The translations under genes and the position numbers were made by a program. The notes below the pieces were generated by a model that did no database searches, had not been told where the DNA came from, and saw only the letters and a list, made by a program, of their open reading frames with translations. DNA of 64,000 nt from JAVBLW01 sp031553215 (GTDB lineage: Bacteria; Bacillota_I; Bacilli_A; Acholeplasmatales; Anaeroplasmataceae): contig JAVBLW010000011.1 of assembly GCA_031553215.1 (NCBI GenBank), forward strand, positions 7,626 to 71,625. The letters are read 5' to 3'. Every line of letters begins with the position of its first letter. Within the stretch, counting starts at the first letter, position 1. Below are positions 1 through 8,735 of this stretch, piece after piece.

Positions 1-360
1 TTCTCTTATGATTACTGTGAAGATAGTAAAAGAGTTATTACTATAAAAATAAAAGACAAAAAAAACTCTAGAATTCTTCATAGCTGTGATTTTGCCGTAG
101 TACATGATTGTGAGGATGGAAGACAACAATACATAAGATTCAATAAAAATCATCAAAGTTATTGTTGGGAATATCAACCTAAAGGTTTTTATCAACAAAA
201 CGAAAGAGTTGCTGCTCTCAAGAATGAAGGGCTATGGACGGATGTTAGAAATGTATATTTAGAGAAGAAAAATTATAATACTGATTTGAATAAAAAGTCT
301 CGTTCTATATATGCAGAAACAATTAACGAACTATACAAACAAAATTTTGGAGATGATTAA
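1..360 (+). CDS. C-terminal part of an unidentified protein (cut by window edge)
   Basis: Frame 1 is open from the first base to a TAA at 358-360, giving the last 119 residues of a longer protein. The tail is charged, with no membrane segment. It holds a short aromatic, Cys-containing stretch (YCWEY) near the middle and a helix-like end rich in Lys, Arg and Glu. I do not recognise the family with confidence. The position at the edge of an accessory block would suit the tail of a mobile-element protein such as a relaxase, but that is only a guess. The gene ends about 70 bases before a two-stem hairpin and about 180 before a palindromic terminator, so it is probably the last gene of its transcript. 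Confidence 0.6.
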   Translation, partial: FSYDYCEDSKRVITIKIKDKKNSRILHSCDFAVVHDCEDGRQQYIRFNKNHQSYCWEYQPKGFYQQNERVAALKNEGLWTDVRNVYLEKKNYNTDLNKKSRSIYAETINELYKQNFGDD

Positions 361-427
361 GTTGCTCTTATTCAATCATAGTATTGAGACAGGTTTCAAT
401 AAATCGACTTAACTATTCTACATATCA

Positions 428-475
428 TTGCTCATTTCCAATGGTACAAAGTTGGAAAAATTCAATAATGAGCAA
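428..475. repeat. Two-stem hairpin with 3' bulge (first of three)
   Basis: TTGCTCA (428-434) pairs with TGAGCAA (469-475). Directly inside it TTTCCAA (435-441) pairs with TTGGAAA (452-458) around a 10-base loop. A 10-base bulge (459-468) lies only on the 3' side. There is no T-run, so it is not a simple terminator. The same architecture recurs at 4013-4058 and 4973-5023. Confidence 0.5.
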
Positions 476-537
476 AGGAAGCTAGAAAATATATTCTTTT
501 TTGCTTAAGAATGGTTAAGGACTTTAAGGAAGTTTTG

Positions 538-561
538 AAAATGGCTTAATTAAGCCATTTT
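538..561. terminator. Perfect 24-base palindrome, likely bidirectional terminator
   Basis: AAAA, then TGGCTTAATTAAGCCA, then TTTT form one perfect palindrome ending in a T-rich tract. This is the form of an intrinsic terminator acting in both directions. It separates the truncated first gene from the ATPase operon. Confidence 0.55.
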
Positions 562-963
562 TATTTTATAAAATCATTAAAATGGCAATAAATCTCATGG
601 TTTTAAAGGAAAATTAGCAAAATAGTCGATATTTTACTTTGAGGAAGGAAATTTAGATTAACACCAAAACTAAATTATCATAAAATATTTAATTGAACTT
701 GGACTCACAAATTGATAATTAATGATTTTGCATTGCCTCAGCAATGGTTCAAGTAAACATCGCAATTGAAAAAAAATAACAACAGTTAGAAATATTAATA
801 TTATTAATGAATACTTTGAAGTCAATTAAATAGCAAATCTACCGATTTTAATTACAATAAATGTTTGTCGAACGATTTTTGTTTCAAAATACAACAAATA
901 TTGATAAAATGATAGTAATAGAAAATATTATAAAAATTATTGATTTATTAAAGGAGAAAAATA
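562..963. other. Non-coding leader before the ATPase operon
   Basis: There is no convincing reading frame here. A short hairpin CATTGC-CTCA-GCAATG lies at 731-746. A weak promoter-like pair is visible near 901 (TTGATA) and 926 (TATTAT), with about 19 bases between the boxes. A strong ribosome site AAAGGAG lies just before the ATG at 964. The rest is very AT-rich and shows nothing I can name. Confidence 0.4.
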
Positions 964-2460
964 ATGTCAGACTTTAAATTGATGGACCTTTACTTTAATG
1001 GCGTTGATGCAGAAAATGAATACGAAGTATTTACTCCCAATATATATAAAGATATTTTTTTGAAAGTAGAGGCTTTTAGAATAAATGACTTTTTAATTGG
1101 AAACAAGAGATATCTATATGGTGATAAGGGAACTGGAAAGACAGCAATATTTAAGTATATTCAGTCTATTACAGGTGAAGAAAACACATTGTTGATTAGA
1201 TATGATCGTGATATTAATAGAGATGAAAAAAGAAAAATTAAAGAAAAAAATATAAAAATAAATTCAAATTCTAATATTGATAATAGAAATATGGATTCCG
1301 GTTGGATTGTTTTTTTTATCAAACAATTATTAGTGCTCGATAAAAATAGGAAAAATCCTATTTTTAAGCATGATCAAATTTTTGAAAAAATACTAGAAAT
1401 ATTGGATAATAGCTACTCTGTACTTAGAGATAATATTGAAAATATTTTTCCAGATAATAGAAGAAATAATATTATTTATAAAATAGCAAAAGCGCAGTTA
1501 GATAATGGCAAAGATGATAAAATATCAATTGATTTTAACATTTATTTCACACAAATTTTAGGATTATTTTCAAGCTTAAAAATAATAAATAAAAAAGAAA
1601 AATTTTATATAATGATAGATGAGTTAGAATTGTTGAAAGATAACAGTAAGCAATTTCAAAATGATGTTAGATTGCTAACAAGTTTAATTTGGGGCATAGA
1701 AAATTTTAATAAAATCTGTAAAGAAAAAAAATTAGAAATATATACAATGACCGCATTAAGGACAGAAGTATACGATGAAGTGTTTTCTGATGGAAAAGAG
1801 TTAAATAAAGTTTTTAGTCATGCAGCCATAGAAATTGATTGGAGAAAATATTCGACAGCTGATATAAATAAAAATCCATTGATACAATTAATAGAAAATA
1901 GATTTAAAACATTTAATAATAATGATTTAAGGAATAATGAAAATATTTGGATAAATCATTTTGAACCTATAAATGGTGAAGACCCAAAAAAATACATATT
2001 AAAACAAACTTGGTACAAACCAAGGGATATTGTAAGATGGTTTACTTGCGTTATAAAAAAAGGCAAAGAATCAAATAGAATCACTAATGAAATGGTAAAT
2101 AATGCAAAGTCAAATTATTCAATTGAATGCTGGAATGAAGTAGTTCAATCATTGCGTGTTAAGTTTAAAAAAGATGAAATTGAAATTATTGCTTTACTAT
2201 TAAGACATTGTGGAAGAACGTTTTCACTACAATATTTTAAGGAAAAAAGAGAATACCTAGCTACTATTGATAATAGATTCACAAAATTCGTTATAAAAAA
2301 TAACGTTTTATTAGAAATTTTATATAAATTAAATGTTATAGGTAATGTTAATCCTTATAATGAATATGAAGATGATTATTTTTATTATCGTGACAAAAAA
2401 ATATTGAATTTTGAGTTAAATTTTAAATTACATACATGTTTAATTCATTTCTTTAAATAG
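964..2460 (+). CDS. P-loop ATPase, resembles the Sll1717 family
   Basis: A 498-residue protein with a Walker A motif GDKGTGKT at residues 53-60 and a Walker B-like stretch IMIDELELL with Asp219-Glu220. The N-terminal region before the P-loop (a short LYFNGVDAENE stretch, then a helix) fits P-loop ATPases annotated as the Sll1717 family; I recognise this by pattern, not by search. There is no signal peptide or membrane segment, so it is likely cytosolic. Start is ATG after AAAGGAG. It is the first gene of a run with a membrane protein 17 bases downstream and a HEPN protein after that. ATPases of this kind are often found in defence islands as sensor or regulator subunits; a role here is inferred from the neighbours. 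No adenine methylase or restriction gene is adjacent. Confidence 0.65.
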   Translation: MSDFKLMDLYFNGVDAENEYEVFTPNIYKDIFLKVEAFRINDFLIGNKRYLYGDKGTGKTAIFKYIQSITGEENTLLIRYDRDINRDEKRKIKEKNIKINSNSNIDNRNMDSGWIVFFIKQLLVLDKNRKNPIFKHDQIFEKILEILDNSYSVLRDNIENIFPDNRRNNIIYKIAKAQLDNGKDDKISIDFNIYFTQILGLFSSLKIINKKEKFYIMIDELELLKDNSKQFQNDVRLLTSLIWGIENFNKICKEKKLEIYTMTALRTEVYDEVFSDGKELNKVFSHAAIEIDWRKYSTADINKNPLIQLIENRFKTFNNNDLRNNENIWINHFEPINGEDPKKYILKQTWYKPRDIVRWFTCVIKKGKESNRITNEMVNNAKSNYSIECWNEVVQSLRVKFKKDEIEIIALLLRHCGRTFSLQYFKEKREYLATIDNRFTKFVIKNNVLLEILYKLNVIGNVNPYNEYEDDYFYYRDKKILNFELNFKLHTCLIHFFK

Positions 2461-2476
2461 TAAGGAGTTTTAGAAG

Positions 2477-2989
2477 ATGCATACTAGTAAAAAAGTTACA
2501 ACCTATAGTTTTATAATTTGCTTAATTAGTAGTATATTTGTGATAGTATTTAATCTATTTATAAAAGACAATAATCTAAAAAATATTTTAACAAATTTAT
2601 TTATGGGACTAATGGCAAGTTCATTGGTATTATTTATTAATTATTTAATTATTTATTTAAATATGAAAAAAGAAAATTATTTGCTTTTAATATCCGAAAT
2701 TGGTAATTTAAAATTTACTGTAGCAAACGTTTTTAAATTAAATAATATTCTAGCTATTAAAAATGGATTATTAAACTTAAATTTATATCAAAATAAAATT
2801 AAAATATATTTAGAAGAGTTAAAAAGTACAAAAAAAAATAATATTATAATAATTTGTAATTTATATGAAAGTTTACTTAGTGAATATGAATTATTGTTTA
2901 ATGATAATGATATTAATTTGAAAAAATTCAAAGAGAAACTTAATGAATTAATTTTACATTGTAAGAATCATATTGATGATAAAATATAA
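2477..2989 (+). CDS. Small membrane protein with two N-terminal helices
   Basis: 170 residues. Two hydrophobic segments at roughly residues 11-30 and 37-62 form a hairpin in the membrane, followed by a charged, Lys/Asn/Leu-rich cytosolic region with coiled-coil character. No enzymatic motif is visible and I do not recognise the family. It starts 17 bases after the ATPase stop, behind AAGGAG, and is followed 34 bases later by the HEPN gene, so the three are probably co-transcribed. In an ATPase/HEPN context it could be a membrane-disrupting effector or an anchor, but nothing in the sequence settles this. Confidence 0.6.
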   Translation: MHTSKKVTTYSFIICLISSIFVIVFNLFIKDNNLKNILTNLFMGLMASSLVLFINYLIIYLNMKKENYLLLISEIGNLKFTVANVFKLNNILAIKNGLLNLNLYQNKIKIYLEELKSTKKNNIIIICNLYESLLSEYELLFNDNDINLKKFKEKLNELILHCKNHIDDKI

Positions 2990-3023
2990 ATTAAAATAAA
3001 AAAAAGGAAATAGGGATATAAAA

Positions 3024-3935
3024 ATGAAGAGTGCACGCTTAGTTTCGCCGTTTAATCACACAATTGCTTTTGACTTGTTCTTAAAGCATTTTACAGAAAT
3101 CAATGCCATGTATTGGGCTTATGTCCCAACTGTTGGAACAATTGAAAAAGATACAAAAAGTAATGTGGGTGGTAGTATTAAACCGAAAGATTACTTCGTT
3201 TATAACAAGGAAGATGCACATAGATTAGCTAATACATTTATTGATTGGAAAGCGAATTATAGGAATTTTCAAAATTTGAATAGGTGTAATTTGCTTTTGA
3301 CACTGAATTCATGTTTTGAAATATATTTAAGGACTATCGCATCCTTAAGTTTTGAATCTAAACCAGGAATACTTTTGGGGAGTAAAGATATAATTGATGG
3401 TGTAACGTTGTTAAAAAAAGAAAAAAATTATGGCGATTATTCTAATGCAAATTATAAATTTAAGCAACATATAGAACATATCTGTGTTGGAGAATGGTCA
3501 TCTAGACTAAAACATTATAAACAATATTTTGATAGGATTCCTTCTTTTATTGAAACAAACATGGATATGTTGGAGAGAATGAGAAAAACAAGGAATAATA
3601 TAGCACACTATTTTGGTAGAGAAAAAAACGTTTATGAGACTCCTATTTTTTTAAAAATTGAGGAAATGACAAGAGTTACACATAAATCGTTATTAAAATA
3701 CTTTGAACTTGTGTATAAAGTAGTTTTATCAATAGATGAACATTTGAAAAAGGATTATATTGGTTCTTATGATATGATAAAATATTTTGTTTTTAATATA
3801 AATGAGCGATATCCTAAAATGCAAATAACACAAAAGGCAAAATTATTTCAAAAAGAAGTTGGAAAAAATGGTAGACAACCAGTAGGAACTGATTACTATA
3901 AAAAGTTGATGAGTTATTACAATTCGATAAACTAA
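3024..3935 (+). CDS. HEPN-domain protein, candidate ribonuclease effector
   Basis: 303 residues. The stretch RNNIAH places Arg190 and His195 in the RX4H motif typical of HEPN ribonucleases, inside a helix-rich second half (roughly residues 80-240). The N-terminal 75 residues look like an additional small domain, and no membrane segment is seen. HEPN proteins of this size act as RNA-cleaving effectors in abortive-infection, toxin-antitoxin and CRISPR-linked systems; that is family knowledge. Third in a run after the ATPase and the membrane protein, behind AAAAGGAAATAGGG. Whether the RX4H is catalytic here cannot be told, since some HEPN proteins are structural only. Confidence 0.6.
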   Translation: MKSARLVSPFNHTIAFDLFLKHFTEINAMYWAYVPTVGTIEKDTKSNVGGSIKPKDYFVYNKEDAHRLANTFIDWKANYRNFQNLNRCNLLLTLNSCFEIYLRTIASLSFESKPGILLGSKDIIDGVTLLKKEKNYGDYSNANYKFKQHIEHICVGEWSSRLKHYKQYFDRIPSFIETNMDMLERMRKTRNNIAHYFGREKNVYETPIFLKIEEMTRVTHKSLLKYFELVYKVVLSIDEHLKKDYIGSYDMIKYFVFNINERYPKMQITQKAKLFQKEVGKNGRQPVGTDYYKKLMSYYNSIN

Positions 3936-4012
3936 TCAAGTTCAATATATTTTTATGAAAATTGGAATATTAATTTTAGTTGAACCAAGATGATAATTAG
4001 AAAATCAGCGAG

Positions 4013-4058
4013 TTTTTGATAACCTATCTCAATAGGTTAGTCACTTTAAAATCAAAAA
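4013..4058. repeat. Two-stem hairpin with 3' bulge (second of three)
   Basis: TTTTTGAT (4013-4020) pairs with ATCAAAAA (4051-4058). Immediately inside, AACCTAT (4021-4027) pairs with ATAGGTT (4032-4038) over a CTCA loop. A 12-base bulge (4039-4050) lies only on the 3' side. It sits between the HEPN gene and the DUF6602 gene. Confidence 0.5.
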
Positions 4059-4115
4059 TACTGCTATAAGTTTAATAGAGATAAAAGATATATACAAAAA
4101 GGTCAGGTGATAAGG

Positions 4116-4943
4116 ATGGTTAAAAATAAATTAGAAAGTATATACAAACTTAAAATACAACAGTTTGTATATGAGTTTTCAACTTGGTCAAAAAATCAAT
4201 ATATGGATCAAGAAGGAAATCTTATTCATGCTGGAGAATTTGGTATGATGAGAGAAGAAATTGTTAAAAAAATAATTGCAACAGTTTTACCTGAAAGATA
4301 TGGAATAGGAACAGGATTTATTATAACACCTTGTAATCAGGTAAGTACGCAGTGTGATTTGATTGTGTATGATAAATTTAGTGCACCAACCTTATGTATA
4401 AATGACTCTTATCGTTTTTATCCGATTGATTGTGTAGTTGCTGTAATAGAAGTAAAATCTAACATATCTAAGAGTGAATTAAAACAAGCCTTAATAAAAT
4501 TGAAAAAGATCAAAAAATTAAGGATGAGTTTAAATGGAAGACCGAAAAAAGGTTGTGAAGGCTTACAAACAAATCTAGATAGTGAAGATAGATTGCCGAC
4601 ATTCTTAATTTGTAATAAATTTACATTTGAAATGCCACTAAATAAATTCAGCGATTTTTACGAAAATAATAAAGATGAAATGTTTTTAATGCATAATATG
4701 ATATTGTCTGTTGAAGAAGGGGTATATCTATATTCTGATAAAACACAGTGTACTACTGCTGAATCAATATATGGACATAATATAGTAAATAAAAATGCAT
4801 TTATAAGTAAAGATGATGATAATTATCATATCACTATTTTTTTGAATAAATTAGCATTATTAGTTAGAAATATAACCAAAGTTGAATTTGAAATTGAAAA
4901 GTATTCTGCAACTAAAGATTATAAAATAGATATTCAAGATTAA
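4116..4943 (+). CDS. DUF6602-type protein with PD-(D/E)XK-like nuclease motif
   Basis: 275 residues from the ATG at 4116, chosen because AGGTGA lies 5 bases upstream; a GTG at 4107 would overlap that site. The N-terminal region has the H-x-G-E-x-G-x-x-R-E pattern. It is followed by QCDLIVYD (Asp81) and AVIEVKS (Glu112, Lys114), which together give the D...E-x-K pattern of restriction-endonuclease-fold nucleases. The whole arrangement matches proteins annotated DUF6602, many of them in defence-related islands. No helicase or methylase is adjacent. It is separated from the HEPN gene by 180 bases with a hairpin, so it may be a separate unit. Confidence 0.65.
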   Translation: MVKNKLESIYKLKIQQFVYEFSTWSKNQYMDQEGNLIHAGEFGMMREEIVKKIIATVLPERYGIGTGFIITPCNQVSTQCDLIVYDKFSAPTLCINDSYRFYPIDCVVAVIEVKSNISKSELKQALIKLKKIKKLRMSLNGRPKKGCEGLQTNLDSEDRLPTFLICNKFTFEMPLNKFSDFYENNKDEMFLMHNMILSVEEGVYLYSDKTQCTTAESIYGHNIVNKNAFISKDDDNYHITIFLNKLALLVRNITKVEFEIEKYSATKDYKIDIQD

Positions 4944-4972
4944 TACATTATAAAAATGTTCAATTTAATTAC

Positions 4973-5023
4973 AGATATTTTACTTCTTTGTTAGGTCGTA
5001 CAAAGAAGAACAGGTAAAAATCT
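4973..5023. repeat. Two-stem hairpin with 3' bulge (third of three)
   Basis: The arm 4973-4983 (AGATATTTTAC) pairs with GTAAAAATCT at 5014-5023 with one bulged A. Directly inside, TTCTTTGT (4984-4991) pairs with ACAAAGAA (5000-5007) over an 8-base loop. A 6-base bulge, GAACAG (5008-5013), lies on the 3' side only. It follows the DUF6602 stop. Confidence 0.5.
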
Positions 5024-5052
5024 ATAAAATCATTTGAATAAATAAAAAAAGA

Positions 5053-5106
5053 AAAAGGATTAATTAAATCCAGATAATTAACTATCTGGACAAAATTAAT
5101 CCCTTT
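5053..5106. terminator. Bidirectional terminator between convergent genes
   Basis: GGATTAATT and AATTAATCC form the outer arms, CCAGATA and TATCTGG the inner arms, with A-rich and T-rich flanks on either side. It lies between the DUF6602 gene (+) and the secreted protein gene (-). Confidence 0.65.
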
Positions 5107-5113
5107 TATAATT

Positions 5114-5653
5114 TTAATATAAGTTACCATATATATCACAACTTAAACTGATATCTATATACATAGTTTTTGTTGTAATAAATAATACTTTTGATTTATA
5201 AGTACCATATCCATAACCAGTGTTTTGTGATGTAGAAGTAGAACCATTACTAAATTTCCAAGAAGAATCATTAATATATTGTGAATATGTTGAATTATAG
5301 CAATTACTTGATTCTCCATAAACTATTGAAAAATAGCATGTCAAAGTATAATTCCATTCTATTTTATTATTTTTATCATATTTTGTTACATCTTTATAAC
5401 CAGTTTTATTAGATGAATCTGTAGAAAGCAGCATATAGTTTGAACTATATAACTCAATTATAATATAACTACCATCATTGTAATTGATAGTTTCTTTTGA
5501 ACTTAATGATGAGTTACTTAAATTTGTAAGCATTTCATAATAAGTTTCATATTGTAGATTTGAATTAGAATTACTTACATATTCTACAGTTTTAAAATTT
5601 GTAAATAAGAATATAGAACATGCTATACTTATTATAATGAAAATTTTTTTCAT
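5114..5653 (-). CDS. Secreted Ser/Asn/Tyr-rich protein of unknown function
   Basis: 179 residues with an N-terminal signal or anchor segment (about residues 4-20, KIFIIISIACSIFLF). An extracytoplasmic domain follows, rich in Ser, Asn, Thr and Tyr with beta-strand-like alternation. There is no lipobox, so the protein is either released or anchored by the uncleaved helix. I do not recognise the family. It lies 12 bases after the HAAS-domain gene and is probably the last gene of the padR operon. Together these genes may sense or counter envelope stress linked to the divergent exporter, but that is inference. Confidence 0.6.
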   Translation of the reverse strand: MKKIFIIISIACSIFLFTNFKTVEYVSNSNSNLQYETYYEMLTNLSNSSLSSKETINYNDGSYIIIELYSSNYMLLSTDSSNKTGYKDVTKYDKNNKIEWNYTLTCYFSIVYGESSNCYNSTYSQYINDSSWKFSNGSTSTSQNTGYGYGTYKSKVLFITTKTMYIDISLSCDIYGNLY

Positions 5654-5665
5654 ATTTTCCCCCTC

Positions 5666-6031
5666 TTATTGATACGGATCAGAGATGACAACATCTCCAC
5701 CTAAAGTTTGTAATATTATTATAGTTATTATAACAGATAGTACTAAAAGAAAAGATAAAGATAAACAAATTACTCTATAACGGAAAATTTTTGATGCTTT
5801 TATTTTTAAATCATCTGTGTAATAGTTTCCAAAGTTTTTTGCTATTTCTTTAGGATTACCAAATACATCAATTATTTCTTCAATAGTGGTTGTTGGATTG
5901 TCAAGTGTGTAATCATGTATATTTTCTTTAATGTTTCTAATGAAAGCAGTTTTTGTTGAATGATTACAACTCAGCTCTTTTTTAATTTCTTTCAAATAGC
6001 TATTGCATTCTACGGTTAATGTATTTTTCAT
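5666..6031 (-). CDS. HAAS/DUF1700-type small membrane protein
   Basis: 121 residues. The start is the ATG at 6031-6029 because GAGGGG sits just upstream and the ATG overlaps the PadR stop (ATGA); an upstream start inside padR is less likely. Residues 1-65 match the helical HAAS/DUF1700 pattern (LKEIKKELSC, then an I-x-E-I-I-D-x-F-G-x-P-K-E-I-A motif). A single membrane helix follows at about 82-107. Genes of this family commonly follow PadR regulators in Bacillota and encode membrane partners or anti-regulators. Confidence 0.75.
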   Translation of the reverse strand: MKNTLTVECNSYLKEIKKELSCNHSTKTAFIRNIKENIHDYTLDNPTTTIEEIIDVFGNPKEIAKNFGNYYTDDLKIKASKIFRYRVICLSLSFLLVLSVIITIIILQTLGGDVVISDPYQ

Positions 6032-6384
6032 GCTTTTTTCCCCTCGTTCCAATTAATAAGAGATTTTGCCCCAGAAAAGATTTCATCAAATTTTGCTAGA
6101 GCATAGTTCAAATATTCAATTCCCTTTTCTTCTAGATGATAATAATTTCTAAAACGTTTTTCGCCAACCATTTTTTTGCAGCACGAGATTAATTCTCTTT
6201 CCTGCATTCGATATAATGGACCATATAAAGAACCTTCTTTTATTATAATAGCATTATTGCTACGTTCAAATAATTCAGTCTTTATTTGATACCCATACAT
6301 ATCTTCGGTAGCTAAAAGTTTCAAAATCAATATTTCAACTAATCCACATTTTATATTTTCTTCAATATCATCTTTCCAAGACAT
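6028..6384 (-). CDS. PadR-family transcriptional repressor
   Basis: 118 residues, the usual length of short PadR proteins. The core is a winged helix: ILILKLLATEDMYGYQI, then a recognition region, then EGSLYGPLYRMQERELI, which is the typical PadR wing sequence. A C-terminal dimerisation helix follows (EKGIEYLNYALAKFDEIF). It is divergent from the exporter operon, and a perfect 10+1+10 palindrome lies between the two promoters. It therefore likely represses both itself and the exporter until a ligand, perhaps a membrane-active compound, releases it. Confidence 0.85.
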   Translation of the reverse strand: MSWKDDIEENIKCGLVEILILKLLATEDMYGYQIKTELFERSNNAIIIKEGSLYGPLYRMQERELISCCKKMVGEKRFRNYYHLEEKGIEYLNYALAKFDEIFSGAKSLINWNEGKKA

Positions 6385-6411
6385 ATAATCATACCTTTTC
6401 TATTTTTTCTT

Positions 6412-6491
6412 ATTATATGACAAAAATATCATTATTTCAATACTATTTTCAAAATAGTATGTTGACAAAAGTATTTGCTAGGATATATAAT
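6412..6491. promoter_or_regulatory. Divergent promoters around a PadR-type palindrome
   Basis: The perfect inverted repeat ATACTATTTT-C-AAAATAGTAT lies at 6440-6460. To the right is TTGACA (6462-6467), 18 bases, TATAAT (6486-6491), reading toward the exporter. On the minus strand TTGAAA (6440-6435), 17 bases, TATAAT (6417-6412) reads toward padR. The palindrome touches both -35 boxes, so one bound dimer could block both promoters. Confidence 0.75.
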
Positions 6492-6530
6492 ATAAATCAT
6501 TAAGAAAAAAGTTACTTTTAAAATGGGGTT

Positions 6531-8735
6531 ATGGTTATGAAGTATTATAATATAAGACAATTAGAAGAAACCGATTGTGCAGCTGCATGTTTAGCGACTA
6601 TCTCTATGTATTATGAATTAGATATAAGCATTTCAAAATTAAGAGATGTATGTGGAACTGATATTCATGGGACAAATGTTAATTCATTAGTGCAAGCCGC
6701 AACAACTTTGAATTTTGAATCTAAATCTGTAAGAATTGGTGAAAAAGATTTTAATAAAGATAATATAAACTTTCCAATAATTGTGCATGGAATCACTAAT
6801 ATGGGGACATCTCATTTTATTGTTGTTTACGATATTAAAAAGAATTATATGATAATAGCAGACCCTGCAAATAATGAAAAACGAATGTCTTTAGAAACTT
6901 TTTTCAAGTTTTATAGTGGGGTATGTATATTTCTTAAACCGAATGAGCAATTTGTATCTGGTAAAACCATAGGAAGTACTATGTTGCTTAAATTTATTAA
7001 ATTATTATTTCCACACAAAAGGTTATTCATAGTGGCAATAATTGCAAGTATTATATTAACTACTCTAGGTGTAGTGTCTAATTTTTTTAATCAAATATTA
7101 ATAGATGAAATATTACCATATAATTTAAAAAATCAACTTACTATTTTTTGCATCGGATTCCTAATTATATCATTCATAAATATAATTATTGGCTCTCTAA
7201 GACAACATATTTTGCTATATTTATCTCAAAAAATAGATATTCCATTAACTCTTGGATATTTTAAACATATTTTTTCTTTACCAATGAGATTTTTTTCAAC
7301 AAGAAAGACAGGAGATATACTAACAAGATTCCAAGATGCAGGAACAATAAAGAATGTTATGTCTAATATTGCTCTTTCAGTACTTATTGATGTAACACTT
7401 GTTGGAGTAGTTGGAGTAGTTCTCTATTTTATGAATCCAAAACTTTTCATTATTATTATCATTTTAACAGTAATTAATATTATTTTAGTTTATATTTTTA
7501 AAAGACCATATAAACGAATAAATTTAATTCAAATGGAACAAAGTTCAATGCTGTCTTCATCAATGATAGAATCCTTACAAGGTGTTGAAATGATTAAAAC
7601 TAATTCAATTGAAGATGATAGAATGGATTTGATTGAAGAGAATTATATTAGAGTTCTAAAAACAGGATTTAAAGAAAATGTTTTATCAAATGTTCAAGGT
7701 ACAATAAGTGGAGCAATATCAACAATAGGAAATATCGTTTTAATGTGGTTAGGTGCAACTTTAGTTATGAATGGAGATATCACATTAGGTTCACTAATGG
7801 CATTTACATCCATGTCAGGTTTTTTTATGGATCCCATAGGAAGAATTGTAGCGTTACAATTACAAATTCAAGAATCCGGTATTGCAATGAAACGTTTATC
7901 GGAAATATATGATGTTGAAGCTGAAAAAATTCAAAAGACGAAAAAACTAGTAAATTTAGATGGGGATATAAAATTTAATAGTTTGACATTTAAATATACT
8001 ACAAGAGAAAATGTTTTAAAAGACGTTTCATTTGAGATAACGAAAGGATCGAAGGTCGCAATTGTTGGAGAAAGTGGTAGCGGAAAAACAACGTTATCAA
8101 AACTATTATTTGGACTATACGAAATAGATAATGGTAACATAACAATAAATGATATAGATATAAAAGATATTGGTTTATATAATTTAAGAAAACGAATATC
8201 ATATGTTAGTCAAAATGTTAACTTTTTTAGTGGAACTATAAAAGAAAATATTACAGTAGTTAATAGAGAAATTAATGATGAAAAAATAAAATCTATTCTT
8301 AAAATGGCTGGTTGTGACTTTGTATTTAAAATGCCTGCAGGAATAGATACCTACCTAGAAGAAGCAGGAAATAATTTGTCAGGTGGGGAAAGACAAAGGT
8401 TGGCATTTGCGAGGGCATTGGCTAAAGAGTTTGATGTTTTAGTATTAGATGAGGCCACATCTAATCTAGACTTTATAAGTGAAGCAAGAATATATGAAAC
8501 ACTATTTAATTCCAATTACAATCAGACAATGATAATTATTGCTCACAGACTTTCAACAATAAGAAAATGTGATAAAATTATAGTTTTAGATAATGGTTCT
8601 GTTGCTGAAATAGGAAGTCATGATGAATTATTAGCGAGAAAAGGTAATTATTACAATTTATGGCAATCACAAGTTGGTAATAATATATCGATAACTGTTA
8701 AAGAGCCATTGCGAAAGGAAATGAAATATGAATAA
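6531..8735 (+). CDS. C39-peptidase ABC exporter for a double-glycine-leader peptide
   Basis: 734 residues with the full bacteriocin-exporter architecture. An N-terminal C39 peptidase has its catalytic Cys in EETDCAAAC (Cys16), His in TSHFIVV and Asp in IADPAN. A six-helix transmembrane domain spans about residues 155-450. The nucleotide-binding domain has GESGSGKT (about 511-518), LSGGERQR and VLVLDEATSNLD. It cleaves a leader after Gly-Gly and exports the mature peptide with ATP. The start may be ATG 6531 or ATG 6537. It overlaps the next gene by 8 bases and heads an operon with an HlyD-like adaptor and a substrate carrying a GG leader. Confidence 0.92.
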   Translation: MVMKYYNIRQLEETDCAAACLATISMYYELDISISKLRDVCGTDIHGTNVNSLVQAATTLNFESKSVRIGEKDFNKDNINFPIIVHGITNMGTSHFIVVYDIKKNYMIIADPANNEKRMSLETFFKFYSGVCIFLKPNEQFVSGKTIGSTMLLKFIKLLFPHKRLFIVAIIASIILTTLGVVSNFFNQILIDEILPYNLKNQLTIFCIGFLIISFINIIIGSLRQHILLYLSQKIDIPLTLGYFKHIFSLPMRFFSTRKTGDILTRFQDAGTIKNVMSNIALSVLIDVTLVGVVGVVLYFMNPKLFIIIIILTVINIILVYIFKRPYKRINLIQMEQSSMLSSSMIESLQGVEMIKTNSIEDDRMDLIEENYIRVLKTGFKENVLSNVQGTISGAISTIGNIVLMWLGATLVMNGDITLGSLMAFTSMSGFFMDPIGRIVALQLQIQESGIAMKRLSEIYDVEAEKIQKTKKLVNLDGDIKFNSLTFKYTTRENVLKDVSFEITKGSKVAIVGESGSGKTTLSKLLFGLYEIDNGNITINDIDIKDIGLYNLRKRISYVSQNVNFFSGTIKENITVVNREINDEKIKSILKMAGCDFVFKMPAGIDTYLEEAGNNLSGGERQRLAFARALAKEFDVLVLDEATSNLDFISEARIYETLFNSNYNQTMIIIAHRLSTIRKCDKIIVLDNGSVAEIGSHDELLARKGNYYNLWQSQVGNNISITVKEPLRKEMKYE

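Noticed and set aside
428..5023. Integron attC sites
   Set aside because: The hairpins lack RYYYAAC and GTTRRRY boxes at their ends and no integron integrase is seen; only the architecture is reported.
7931..8202. Minus-strand frames inside the exporter gene
   Set aside because: They are shadows of the strongly conserved ABC exporter, without ribosome sites or sensible protein sequence.
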